64,000 nt of DNA, from IMG/VR virus record IMGVR_UViG_3300025168_000034, positions 1 to 64,000 of that record. One strand, written 5' to 3'. The notes beneath the pieces were generated by a model that worked only from the letters and a program-made list of their open reading frames with translations, ran no database searches and was not told the DNA's origin. This document shows positions 49,402-57,361 of this stretch, one piece after another. The position numbers and the translations under genes were made by a program. Position 1 is the first letter of the stretch; each line of letters starts with the position of its first letter. This stretch comes from a virus.

Positions 49402-49950
49402 TTATTTTATTCTGATAGTTATATCATGAGGTGCTTCTTCATCACCACCAAAGTAAGGGTATAGGTAGTATCTCTTATAAGCCTCGGAGCACTTTCGATC
49501 TACTACAACTTCAATGCCATCCACACCCAAGATGTAAGAATCTTCTGTGAACGTAATTGTACAGTAGTACGATGTGTTTAGTTCTATTGTTGTGATTCGT
49601 TCAAAGCTGAATTTGCTATCCTCTCTCTTATACCACAAGATCTCGAGACTGTCATTTAGCCATCTCCAACCAAATCGTATTGAGTTTTTTGAATGAGATG
49701 TTCCGCAGTCACTTAAACCATACAGCTTATTTACATCGTATTGATTGGTAGGGTCGTTTGTTGTGTATTGTGCTGATTCGTCGAATATAGCCTCAAAGCT
49801 TAGATAGTTGCTTTTAGTTGTGCAGTATGCTGTGTTGGATCGATGACGACCTTCTTTAATTGTGAATACTCTATAGCCGTTGGAATCTATTTTTTTGCAT
49901 GATATAACACATAACATTAAAACTATGAAACTGAGGTTTTTTATATTCAC
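49402..49950 (-). CDS. Lipoprotein, beta-rich, 182 aa
   Basis: Signal peptide MNIKNLSFIVLMLCVISC with a lipobox (L-C-V-I-S-C variant) followed by Lys-Lys, the Bacteroidota pattern for lipoprotein N-termini. The mature domain is beta-strand rich (YLSFEAIFDE, TTIELNTSYYCTITF) and could be a jelly-roll lectin-like fold. It would sit on the host envelope and could block superinfection or adsorption. Confidence 0.7.
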   Translation of the reverse strand: MNIKNLSFIVLMLCVISCKKIDSNGYRVFTIKEGRHRSNTAYCTTKSNYLSFEAIFDESAQYTTNDPTNQYDVNKLYGLSDCGTSHSKNSIRFGWRWLNDSLEILWYKREDSKFSFERITTIELNTSYYCTITFTEDSYILGVDGIEVVVDRKCSEAYKRYYLYPYFGGDEEAPHDITIRIK

Positions 49951-50462
49951 CTTTTTTCTTTTTTATCCCAAGAATGGATTGGCCATCGCCATCCTACATT
50001 AAGGATGTGTATATATTCACCTCTTCCCCAATATCCAGTACCCATCTCTAAACAAAAAGTAAAGAATCCTAAGTCTTTCATTTTGATATGATACTGAGCA
50101 TAAAGCATACCTGGATTAAGTCTTACACCTAGAGTGATACTGGCATTTTCTATACCTCCATGATCGTAGTAAGATCCCATACCAAATTTTGCAGTCCATA
50201 TGTCTGGAAAAGAAACTCCTGCTGACATATCAATTAAACTATAACCACCAAAATCAAACACATAGCCCACGCCTAGTGATTGAAATGTTAGATTGTCAAT
50301 CTCCCAACCCTCTGTACTAAAGGTAGGAATAATTGGTTTTCCGCCTGAAACACCAATGCCGGTGTTTGCTTCAACGTATATTTGATTGTCCGGACGAAAT
50401 ACTCTAGTTTGTCCAAGGAGGATTGTAGGGATTAGTAGTAGTGCAAGTAATAGATGTCTCAT
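49947..50462 (-). CDS. Secreted outer-membrane-type beta protein, 171 aa
   Basis: Signal peptide MRHLLLALLLIPTILLGQTR, probably cut at G|Q as in many Bacteroidota proteins. The rest alternates hydrophobic and polar residues with aromatic girdle residues (YWGRGEYIHILNVGWRWP), like a small outer-membrane beta-barrel of about 8 strands. It overlaps the lipoprotein by four bases. A joint role in modifying the host surface is plausible. Confidence 0.65.
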   Translation of the reverse strand: MRHLLLALLLIPTILLGQTRVFRPDNQIYVEANTGIGVSGGKPIIPTFSTEGWEIDNLTFQSLGVGYVFDFGGYSLIDMSAGVSFPDIWTAKFGMGSYYDHGGIENASITLGVRLNPGMLYAQYHIKMKDLGFFTFCLEMGTGYWGRGEYIHILNVGWRWPIHSWDKKEKR

Positions 50463-50514
50463 GTAGTAAGTTAGTTGTAATAATCATAGTCATTGTAGTT
50501 CTCTATAACTTGTT

Positions 50515-50530
50515 ACAATAAATAGTCTAT
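50515..50530 (-). promoter_or_regulatory. GACTATTTATTG element
   Basis: A one-to-two-mismatch copy of the repeated element in the 90-base gap between the DNA polymerase and the exported protein, about 50-65 bases before the ATG at 50,462. The rest of the gap holds nothing else recognisable. Confidence 0.3.
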
Positions 50531-50552
50531 ATGAAACACCTAACACCTATTA

Positions 50553-52799
50553 TTACACGTGACCTTCTGCGAAATCTGTTGCTATATTTGGTTCTGCAAT
50601 TAATCCAGTCTCAATTGAAACAGTATTCTCCATACAATCCTTTGTAATCTCACAAGCTTTCTCTGCATGCTCTGCTGATGCGTTTACTACAAATTCATCA
50701 TGTATCTGTAGCATTATATAAGCATCGATGTTATGCTTTTGAAACTCTTCATGAATTCTAATGGCAGATCTGTTCATGATTGAAGCTGCAAGAGATTGGA
50801 TCTGGAAGTTCTTAGCATTGTTAAGGCCGTTCTTATATTCCATTCTCAACTGCTGAAGCTCTTTCTCGTTACCAGCCTTGCGTGCATTCTCTTTCATGCC
50901 TTTGAATACCCACGGCTTGATCAAATTGTCTTCAAATTTCTCATAAATGTACTTGACTTTATCAAGATGTCTAATTCTACCAGTCTTGTTTACAATCTTA
51001 CCTACCGTGTTTGCACGAAGGTGGGTATCATTCATCCACTTTGCTAACTCTGGAAAACCATCTAAGTATCCGTTGATCATTTTCTGAGCTTCTTTGATGT
51101 GGATGTTAAGTTGTTTACCAATCTGCCATGCACCAGCTCCATAAGGAATAGCTAGTGCAATCGACTTAGCTCTCTGTCTAAGGTCAGGTCTGAGTTTCTT
51201 GAGATAGTTATCATCTGATTTGATAGCAGACATACCTTCAAGCTTCCATGCTTGTATTGCTACTCTACTATATAGATCTTCACCATTCTTGAATACGTTG
51301 ATTAGTCCTGGATCATTGCTCACACTTGCAAACACTCTTGGCTCCAAACTACTCTGGTCACATATGACTAAACGTCTATCGTCTTCTGACTTAACAAACT
51401 TACGGACAATGTTATTGTACTTCAATACGAGTGGACTAGCCTCACCAGGTTCTAGGATTCTAGGTAACTGTTGGCTGTCGGAGCTGAATCGTCCACTCGT
51501 AGTTCCATGTTGTTTCACATAGAAGTAGTACCTTCCATCCTCAGATCGTTCTGTGAATCGATCAATGTAGGAAGATTTGATCTTGTTAAGTTTGTTGTAA
51601 TCTTTCATCTTAGCAGCCCACTCATAATCCTTAGATATATGGTCAACCAAGCCTTCGTTGAATTGATTATTACCTTTACGTGTTTTGCTTAACGGCTTTA
51701 TTCTGAGATAGTCAAAGCATAATTCACCAAGTTGTTTCTTACTACTGATGTTAATGAGTCCACCTTCTTTCTCTTTTAAGAGATCCAGACTAACTCTCAT
51801 GCTGTCCATAGGATCCAGATGTTCAGTATCACCATCTGCAAGAAACTGATCAACACCATCTTCATTCTTCATCATGCCTCTATTCTTGTAGTCTAAAAGC
51901 TTCTTAGCAAAGTTACCTCTTTTCTTTGGTGGAAAGGATTCGTGAGCTCTTTCTAAAGCCCATCTCTTAGCTTCTGGTAGTTTCATCAAAGCATCTACAA
52001 CTTCTTTCTCAAGTCTCGTAATGTCTTTTGTAATCTGACTATCCATATCATTGATCAAATCCATATCAAGCATAGATCCTTTCTCTTCCATCTGAATAGT
52101 TACTGTACGATATAGAGGCATCACCTCATCTGTAAAGAAGAAGTCCCATAGGTTTTCCTCTTTTAGTAGTGGCAGATAGTGAGTCATTACACGTAATGTA
52201 AGATCGGTATCAGCTGCAGCGTATTCTCCAATGATCTGCATGTCAGCTTTGTATAATTCGTAGTTAGTCTTGGTAGTCTGACCTCCATTGGCTTTTATAG
52301 ATTCTTTCAATTTGATCTGCTCTTCGTTAGCTTCCTTCTCAGCATCTATACCTAACTCGTTCTGAAGCTCTATTGCAATATCCTTCAAACCAAATGGACC
52401 ATCTTCTTTAAGAGTGTGACGTAGTAGCATAGTATCACAATAAAGTGAATCACGCAAATCTATACCATAGCAGTTTAGAGTATAGCGAACATCAAAAGAT
52501 GCATTATGCATTACTAACTTCTTACCGACAAGCAGCTTGATTAGCTTAACAGCAATATCCTCACACCTCTTACCTTCGATAGTAAGATTATCAATAGTTT
52601 GTGTGTCGTTGTTCCAAATCTTAGTTGGAAAATAGTAACCTTCATTGAGGTTAGCAGAAACAGAGAAACCTATGATATCTCCTTGTCGAGGATTAACACT
52701 GGTTGTCTCAGTATCATATGCAATTATGTTTCCTTGTGTGATGTAGTTGGCTAGCTCTACTACACCAGCTGCATCTGTGATTATTTTGTAACTCTTCAT
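50553..52799 (-). CDS. polA: DNA polymerase, family A, with 3'-5' exonuclease
   Basis: 748 residues. The 3'-5' exonuclease domain starts with IIAYDTETTSVN (Exo I, residues 26-34) and HNASFDVRY (Exo II). The polymerase domain has motif A VICDQSSLEPRVF, motif B RQRAKSIALAIPYGAGAW (about residue 550), and motif C MLQIHDEFVV (about 705). No 5'-3' exonuclease domain. The residue equivalent to E. coli Phe762 is Leu: K-S-I-A-L-A-I-P-Y-G. Main replicative polymerase is likely. Confidence 0.9.
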   Translation of the reverse strand: MKSYKIITDAAGVVELANYITQGNIIAYDTETTSVNPRQGDIIGFSVSANLNEGYYFPTKIWNNDTQTIDNLTIEGKRCEDIAVKLIKLLVGKKLVMHNASFDVRYTLNCYGIDLRDSLYCDTMLLRHTLKEDGPFGLKDIAIELQNELGIDAEKEANEEQIKLKESIKANGGQTTKTNYELYKADMQIIGEYAAADTDLTLRVMTHYLPLLKEENLWDFFFTDEVMPLYRTVTIQMEEKGSMLDMDLINDMDSQITKDITRLEKEVVDALMKLPEAKRWALERAHESFPPKKRGNFAKKLLDYKNRGMMKNEDGVDQFLADGDTEHLDPMDSMRVSLDLLKEKEGGLINISSKKQLGELCFDYLRIKPLSKTRKGNNQFNEGLVDHISKDYEWAAKMKDYNKLNKIKSSYIDRFTERSEDGRYYFYVKQHGTTSGRFSSDSQQLPRILEPGEASPLVLKYNNIVRKFVKSEDDRRLVICDQSSLEPRVFASVSNDPGLINVFKNGEDLYSRVAIQAWKLEGMSAIKSDDNYLKKLRPDLRQRAKSIALAIPYGAGAWQIGKQLNIHIKEAQKMINGYLDGFPELAKWMNDTHLRANTVGKIVNKTGRIRHLDKVKYIYEKFEDNLIKPWVFKGMKENARKAGNEKELQQLRMEYKNGLNNAKNFQIQSLAASIMNRSAIRIHEEFQKHNIDAYIMLQIHDEFVVNASAEHAEKACEITKDCMENTVSIETGLIAEPNIATDFAEGHV

Positions 52800-52805
52800 A
52801 CGCTT

Positions 52806-52834
52806 AATATACGTTTTTTATTTCGATTTTCCTA
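52806..52834 (-). promoter_or_regulatory. Promoter-like motif before the DNA polymerase
   Basis: TAGGAA, 17 bases (AATCGAAATAAAAAACG), TATATT (52,811-52,806) on the minus strand, seven bases before the polymerase ATG. The middle AATCGAAATAAA is almost identical to the copy at 18,209. Confidence 0.55.
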
Positions 52835-52996
52835 ATCATCTTTGTTTTGGTTTGTATATAATTCCACTAAAGTTAGTGCAATGGCTAATAACACCACAGT
52901 CTCAAACCCAAGTTCACTTTTCATAAGGTGAAACCCTGCGAACACCATTAGAATATTTATTACTCTTACTATTATATCTATTATCCTATCACTCAT
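52832..52996 (-). CDS. Small membrane protein, 54 aa
   Basis: ATG at 52,996 to TAG at 52,832 gives two hydrophobic helices (MSDRIIDIIVRVINILMVFA and TVVLLAIALTLVELY) with a short link containing HLMKSELG. Its stop falls inside the promoter-like motif of the polymerase. Unknown role. Confidence 0.55.
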   Translation of the reverse strand: MSDRIIDIIVRVINILMVFAGFHLMKSELGFETVVLLAIALTLVELYTNQNKDD

Positions 52997-53006
52997 CTTC
53001 TTTTTG

Positions 53007-53111
53007 TTAGTTTAAAAAAATCATTAATAATGTGACAAATACAATTGCTAGTAGCAAGGCTTTAGGGTTTACATGTGCATTTTCAGGATCTCCAATTCTG
53101 TCATCAAACAT
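53007..53111 (-). CDS. Micro-membrane protein, 34 aa
   Basis: ATG at 53,111 to TAA at 53,007: an acidic N-terminus (MFDDRIGDPENAH) then one helix (ALLLAIVFVTLLMIFL). Single-pass; unknown function. Confidence 0.5.
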   Translation of the reverse strand: MFDDRIGDPENAHVNPKALLLAIVFVTLLMIFLN

Positions 53112-53119
53112 CTTATTCC

Positions 53120-53341
53120 TTATTTATCCATGAACCGAAGCTCCGTTTTATAAATGGTACTATCTTCTATTTTTTTGTCTATAGCTCTGACAGTTCTTCC
53201 TATGTCTATTAAGTCATTGGTTATATGATGTTGTCTTTTATTAAGATCTTCCCAATGGTATTCTTGATCCCATTTTATAAGGACAAGAATAATAAGATTT
53301 ATTAGTGATATTCCAGTTATTATTAATATTGCTGTAATCAT
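53120..53341 (-). CDS. Small membrane-anchored coiled-coil protein, 73 aa
   Basis: N-terminal helix (MITAILIITGISLINLIILV) followed by a charged helical domain (LNKRQHHITNDLIDIGRTVR). Signal-anchor topology, 73 residues. No family. Confidence 0.6.
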   Translation of the reverse strand: MITAILIITGISLINLIILVLIKWDQEYHWEDLNKRQHHITNDLIDIGRTVRAIDKKIEDSTIYKTELRFMDK

Positions 53342-53357
53342 TTTATTTGTTTTTGGT

Positions 53358-53567
53358 TTAATATAATTCTCCGTGTAATTTTTTTTCTAATTCTTTTGTG
53401 AGAAGCTCCTCTGTAAAATAAATTAAAAGTGCAATTCTAAATCCGAAACGAAATGAATTTACAATACTGAAAGGTTCGTTGTATGTTTCATATATTAATC
53501 CTGGAAGGAAAACTATTGCGGTGATTTGTACTAATTTCAGTAAAATGTATTCTATTTTATTTTTCAT
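53358..53567 (-). CDS. Small membrane protein, 69 aa
   Basis: Two hydrophobic helices (about 8-24 and 34-50) and a Lys/Glu-rich end (LLTKELEKKLHGELY). Role unknown. Confidence 0.6.
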   Translation of the reverse strand: MKNKIEYILLKLVQITAIVFLPGLIYETYNEPFSIVNSFRFGFRIALLIYFTEELLTKELEKKLHGELY

Positions 53568-53585
53568 TTCTTTTCGTTTACCATA

Positions 53586-53813
53586 TTACAAATTAAATTT
53601 ATCTAACTCCATCTTAGCTCTTTGGAGTGCTAGGTTATACTCATCAGATGATACCATCTTTGCTCCATAATAACCAGTCGTTACAATCTCACTATTATCA
53701 AACTTCTGTGCCATTAACGCTCTAGCATCTAGTTTATTATCTGCTTTTACATAACCAAGTATATCTTCTGGTCTACCATAATCATCTGTACTATACACTT
53801 TATAAATCTCCAT
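53586..53813 (-). CDS. Hypothetical protein, 75 aa
   Basis: Starts MEIYKVYSTDDYGRPEDILG and has a helix ARALMAQKFDN. A small soluble protein with Tyr-rich sequence, no motif. Confidence 0.6.
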   Translation of the reverse strand: MEIYKVYSTDDYGRPEDILGYVKADNKLDARALMAQKFDNSEIVTTGYYGAKMVSSDEYNLALQRAKMELDKFNL

Positions 53814-53818
53814 ATCTC

Positions 53819-54628
53819 TTATTTTTGGTAATCTGTAACGTAATCAACAATGTTTTCAACTCTTACTCGATCATAAGTGCAAGTGTGAGTCATACCTCTG
53901 AAGTCATTAGATGCTACTTCTATTGTGGCACTCTTACCGGAAGCAGATTTCTTTGTGATCTTGATGTGTGTAGGAGCCCAGATAGTTTTCTTGTAACCAT
54001 ATTCAAAAGTGTGAGCACCTTCTTTGATATCAACTCCAGTAGTTGTTAGTGTTTTGATCAAATTCTTTTGAGCTTTTTCTTCCTCTTCTTCTTTCAGTAC
54101 TCGAATGTGCATCTCTAACTCATGAATCTCTTCTTGAAGAATGTTATAAGTATTTTCGAAAAACATGAATGTATCAACCATTTTAGAAACCATCTCTTCT
54201 TTTGTGTCCTCTATACATTGAGCAACAAGACCGAAGAATGCAAGCTGTTTAAGATTGTCTCCGTTAGTAATCATATCTCCATTACCATAGCGACTGTGAA
54301 TATTAAACTCAACTCCTAGCTCAAACTTACCTTCTTTTTTAGCTCTCCACTCAAGTAGGTTTTTAAATTTAACTTGATTCCAGTTGTTATTGTTGAAGGT
54401 AATTTCAAAAGGAATAAAAGGAGTCTCCGCCTTAGTATGGTAGGTTGTGTAACCTAACTCAGGTCTCACTGTAATATCATTGTCACCCATATTAAAGTAG
54501 ACACCTTGTGGTTTGAAGAATTTCTCAATCATAGTTTCTTTAGCTACTCTCATAGCCTCCATATAAACTTTTGACTGCTTCTCTCTTAACTCGACGATTT
54601 GATTGTTAATTTTTTCGATTTTTTTCAT
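53819..54628 (-). CDS. Hypothetical coiled-coil protein, 269 aa
   Basis: Helical N-terminus (KIEKINNQIVELREKQSKVY), a beta-rich centre, a Glu-rich coiled coil around 170-200 (LEMHIRVLKEEEEEKAQKN) and a basic beta domain at the end. No family recognised. Its promoter, palindrome and 45-base leader are near copies of those of the vWA gene at 4,756, so the two may be expressed together, and could work together. Confidence 0.65.
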   Translation of the reverse strand: MKKIEKINNQIVELREKQSKVYMEAMRVAKETMIEKFFKPQGVYFNMGDNDITVRPELGYTTYHTKAETPFIPFEITFNNNNWNQVKFKNLLEWRAKKEGKFELGVEFNIHSRYGNGDMITNGDNLKQLAFFGLVAQCIEDTKEEMVSKMVDTFMFFENTYNILQEEIHELEMHIRVLKEEEEEKAQKNLIKTLTTTGVDIKEGAHTFEYGYKKTIWAPTHIKITKKSASGKSATIEVASNDFRGMTHTCTYDRVRVENIVDYVTDYQK

Positions 54629-54704
54629 TTTGTGATTATTTGTTAGTATTAATTATCTTTCCCTTTACATAGTAAAGGTCAGGACTTTATTCCGTGTTTG
54701 CAAC
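54629..54704 (-). promoter_or_regulatory. Promoter-like motif, palindrome and duplicated leader
   Basis: TTGCAA (54,703-54,698), 17 bases, GACCTT (54,680-54,675), then the palindrome CTTTACTATGTAAAG (54,677-54,663) and a leader to the ATG at 54,628. From the palindrome to the start codon, only about five of 49 bases differ from 4,756-4,804. Confidence 0.65.
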
Positions 54705-54710
54705 TTTTTT

Positions 54711-55082
54711 CTAATGTTTTTGAATTAAATTATCATAATGATTAGCTACCCAACCATACTTTTCTATACTATCTTCATAGAATGAATCATCTCCATACAT
54801 GAAATAAGCATCGGCTTGATCTAACCATCTCAATGCTGTCTCTTTATCAGCACCTAATGCCATAACATCTGCAATGGCTTTTTCCACAACTGCAGATTCT
54901 AATTCAGCTTCTCGCTCAGACTCTTCAAATAAATCATTAACAAAATCTGTTAACTCTTGAAACGTGAAAGCTTCAAAGTTATAAGTACGAGGACGAAATC
55001 CATACACATCTTTGTATAGATCTGAGATCCACATTAAACAGTCGTTGAAGTCTTCTTGAGTTGTTATCTTGAAATTTTTCAT
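54711..55082 (-). CDS. Hypothetical acidic protein, 123 aa
   Basis: Acidic, Tyr/Trp-rich soluble protein (KNFKITTQEDFNDCLMWISD at the start, VADVMALGADKETALRWLDQ region). No motif. Preceded by the palindrome-type promoter at 55,097-55,138. Confidence 0.65.
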   Translation of the reverse strand: MKNFKITTQEDFNDCLMWISDLYKDVYGFRPRTYNFEAFTFQELTDFVNDLFEESEREAELESAVVEKAIADVMALGADKETALRWLDQADAYFMYGDDSFYEDSIEKYGWVANHYDNLIQKH

Positions 55083-55096
55083 ATCTATCTCTTTTT

Positions 55097-55138
55097 CTTT
55101 ACATTGTAAAGATCAGGACAAATATTCAATTATGCAAC
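55097..55138 (-). promoter_or_regulatory. Promoter-like motif with overlapping palindrome
   Basis: GTTGCAT, 17 bases (AATTGAATATTTGTCCT), GATCTT (55,114-55,109), overlapping CTTTACAATGTAAAG (55,111-55,097). The remaining part of the gap, 55,139-55,230, is very A/T-rich and holds nothing else recognised. Confidence 0.6.
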
Positions 55139-55230
55139 GCTTTATAGGAAAAAAATTGAAAAAAAAATTTTACGTGGGATTATGATTTAGTGATGTTAAA
55201 GTTTAATCGCCTAGTTTTGCATTATCCAAA

Positions 55231-57201
55231 TTATTTTGTAGTATATGTAATAACATAAGTTGATTTTCCAGATGTAACAGTTAGTGTATTGTTGGTAAAC
55301 TGTGCTGTGGTTGATAGAGTTTCTAGACCATTAGTTAATCTAAATGGTCCATTTGGAGATGTTTCTGCATCAGTTGCAGTAAGTGTAATGGTTGTTTTTG
55401 AAGCGTATTGTAAAGTTCTTGTTCCCAACTGAACCTTGTTAGTCATTGTTACAGTTTCTCCACCATTTTCCGTTAGTTGATATGTACCACTACTAGCTAT
55501 GTGATGCGTATCAAAACTATTAATTTGAAATCTTCGAGCCGCATCTTTACTAGATATATTAGTCCATTGAGCTTCATTAGTAAAATCAGCAATATGTGCT
55601 GTTAATGTTTTCGAACCTCCCTGAGGAGTTATTGAATATTCATATCTACTTGTTGATGAATTATATGCTATTTCATAATTAGTACTTCCAAGCTTGCTAC
55701 TCAGTGTAGCAGATGTAGATGTTTGATTTGCTGCTATTGAAGCTGTAAATGGTTGTATAGGTGCAGTTGCCCATTGTTTTCCATCATACTCTTGTAACGT
55801 ATAACTACTTGCAGTTGGTAAATATTTTGCTTCGTCTTTTAATTCAGATGATAATACTTGGAATCCAGGATTAGCCAATGTTATTTCATACACTTTACCG
55901 GCTGATGCCGTAACTTGTGTTGCTATGATAGTTGGTGCTGCTTTTGGAAAAGTAGCTGCTACTGTTGGATTAAATGGTCCAGACTCATTGTTTAAGAATT
56001 GTCCTCTTCTTATTTCAGTTCCTACTACAAACATTTGACCTGGGGCTTCTTTAAATTCAAGCGTAACAACATCTTCACCTTTTTCTTGCATTGTGTAAGT
56101 CATTCCACCTAATTGAAAAAATTCACGAGAAGGTTTTTTAGATGTATTAGCATCTGTTTCATTTGCTTTGCCATCTTCTATTTGAGCTAAACTACTTTGT
56201 TGGGTTTCTATTAATTCAAATACAGGAACAAATCCAGCTGATGCACCTTGTGCTAATCTATCTGCTTGTACAGCATAATCTTCTTTTACGCCTCTGTTAA
56301 CTGCTTGGATTTGGGTCGTTAAGTAGTTAGCATTATATAATTCAGATCTTGATAACTCACCTAATTGTTCACGTACACTGTTTAGTGATGATTTGATAGT
56401 TCGTCTAGCCGAGGTATCAAGACTACCAGTTGTTGTCCAAGCATTACCATCAGGAAGTTTAACTTTATCGAAAAGAGTTTCAGGATCAATTTCGGTTTTA
56501 GCTCCTCTTGTACTTTGTATTTGTCGAGCTATAGATTTATATCCTTCTACCTTTGCATTATTAGTTGTAAAGTTTGTAGAGTCTGCTCCTTTTACTGCAC
56601 TACCTACCATCTCGGTAACACTCTCTAAATAGGTTGCTATTGATTGAGCTGCTACTGCTGCTTGACTGTCAGCTAGTATGGATTCTGCTACGTAGTCTTT
56701 GTTGAGCATTACATCTTTATCTGCTACATCTAACTCTACTCCAAACAATGTGCTTGAGCTAACAAATAAAAGATCAATAGCTGTGTCAACAGTTAGGTTT
56801 GTATCTTCTTCTTTGAGGTGAAATGCTAATGTGGTTAATGGAGAAACTGTTGAGTATTCTGCAAAGCCTTTTAATTCACCAGTGAATGCTACTCCGGTAA
56901 TTGCATCGGTTCCTCCAATCACTGTTATTTCTTCAGTTGGAATTCCAGGTAAGGTGAATCGACCAGCGTTGTCTGTTACAGCATTTCCGGTTCCTGGAGA
57001 AGATACGGTTGCTCCTGATAAGGGTCCATCAGATGCATTACCACTAAATCCAACTCCTCCTGCAGCTCCGCCATACATGGCTTGGATTGCTTGAAGGTCA
57101 AGTAATTGTTTAGAGTTTTCTAAAAGGAATCTAGCCTTTTGTTCTCTAAGAGTTAGTTTTGTATTTTCTGGATTGCTTATAAATTGCTGCCATGTAATCA
57201 T
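55231..57201 (-). CDS. Virion-type beta-structural protein with CarboxypepD_reg-like domain, 656 aa
   Basis: The first 50 residues (MITWQQFISNPENTKLTLRE then QKARFLLENSKQLL) resemble N-termini of phage structural proteins. Residues about 58-100 form a carboxypeptidase-regulatory/CNA-B-like domain (PLSGATVSSPGTGNAVTDNA, then GRFTLPGIPT), followed by VSPLTTLAFHL. A long helical middle (to about residue 300) leads to repeated beta domains rich in Thr and Ser, ending ITLTATDAETSPNGPF. It could be a tail fibre, fibre anchor or capsid decoration. It follows the GACTATTTATAA element. Confidence 0.65.
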   Translation of the reverse strand: MITWQQFISNPENTKLTLREQKARFLLENSKQLLDLQAIQAMYGGAAGGVGFSGNASDGPLSGATVSSPGTGNAVTDNAGRFTLPGIPTEEITVIGGTDAITGVAFTGELKGFAEYSTVSPLTTLAFHLKEEDTNLTVDTAIDLLFVSSSTLFGVELDVADKDVMLNKDYVAESILADSQAAVAAQSIATYLESVTEMVGSAVKGADSTNFTTNNAKVEGYKSIARQIQSTRGAKTEIDPETLFDKVKLPDGNAWTTTGSLDTSARRTIKSSLNSVREQLGELSRSELYNANYLTTQIQAVNRGVKEDYAVQADRLAQGASAGFVPVFELIETQQSSLAQIEDGKANETDANTSKKPSREFFQLGGMTYTMQEKGEDVVTLEFKEAPGQMFVVGTEIRRGQFLNNESGPFNPTVAATFPKAAPTIIATQVTASAGKVYEITLANPGFQVLSSELKDEAKYLPTASSYTLQEYDGKQWATAPIQPFTASIAANQTSTSATLSSKLGSTNYEIAYNSSTSRYEYSITPQGGSKTLTAHIADFTNEAQWTNISSKDAARRFQINSFDTHHIASSGTYQLTENGGETVTMTNKVQLGTRTLQYASKTTITLTATDAETSPNGPFRLTNGLETLSTTAQFTNNTLTVTSGKSTYVITYTTK

Positions 57202-57219
57202 ATGATCAAGTTCTTTCTT

Positions 57220-57231
57220 ATAAATAGTCAG
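57220..57231 (-). promoter_or_regulatory. GACTATTTATAA element
   Basis: Minus-strand GACTATTTATAAG lies about 18 bases upstream of the ATG at 57,201, farther than the two-base spacing at the other copies. It is between the 25-aa ORF and the 656-aa gene. Confidence 0.35.
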
Positions 57232-57234
57232 ATG

Positions 57235-57312
57235 TTAATCTTCTTTGCCTAAATATTGTAAGCCAATAGCTAAAACAATAAGACATATAGCTGTTGGTAT
57301 AAGTACATCCAT
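57235..57312 (-). CDS. Micro-membrane protein, 25 aa
   Basis: ATG at 57,312 to TAA at 57,235 gives MDVLIPTAICLIVLAIGLQ followed by YLGKED: one membrane helix and an acidic end. Located between the stem-loop and the 656-aa gene. Low support beyond its composition. Confidence 0.4.
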   Translation of the reverse strand: MDVLIPTAICLIVLAIGLQYLGKED

Positions 57313-57321
57313 GCATATAAA

Positions 57322-57354
57322 TAGAGCCTTATATTAGGAAAACATAAGGCTCTA
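57322..57354 (-). terminator. Stem-loop after the TGT/DpdA-like gene
   Basis: An 11-bp perfect stem TAGAGCCTTAT / ATAAGGCTCTA with an 11-base loop, seven bases past the stop at 57,362. Only a weak T-rich tract follows (CTATTTATATG), so it may act as a terminator or as an mRNA 3' end stabiliser. It separates the 7-deazaguanine gene group from the structural gene. Confidence 0.5.
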
Positions 57355-57361
57355 GTTTGTG

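Noticed and set aside
53350-53380. Promoter copy before the 73-aa gene
   Set aside because: TATATT is present but spacing to the A-rich first hexamer is 18 and the middle lacks the consensus bases; not counted.
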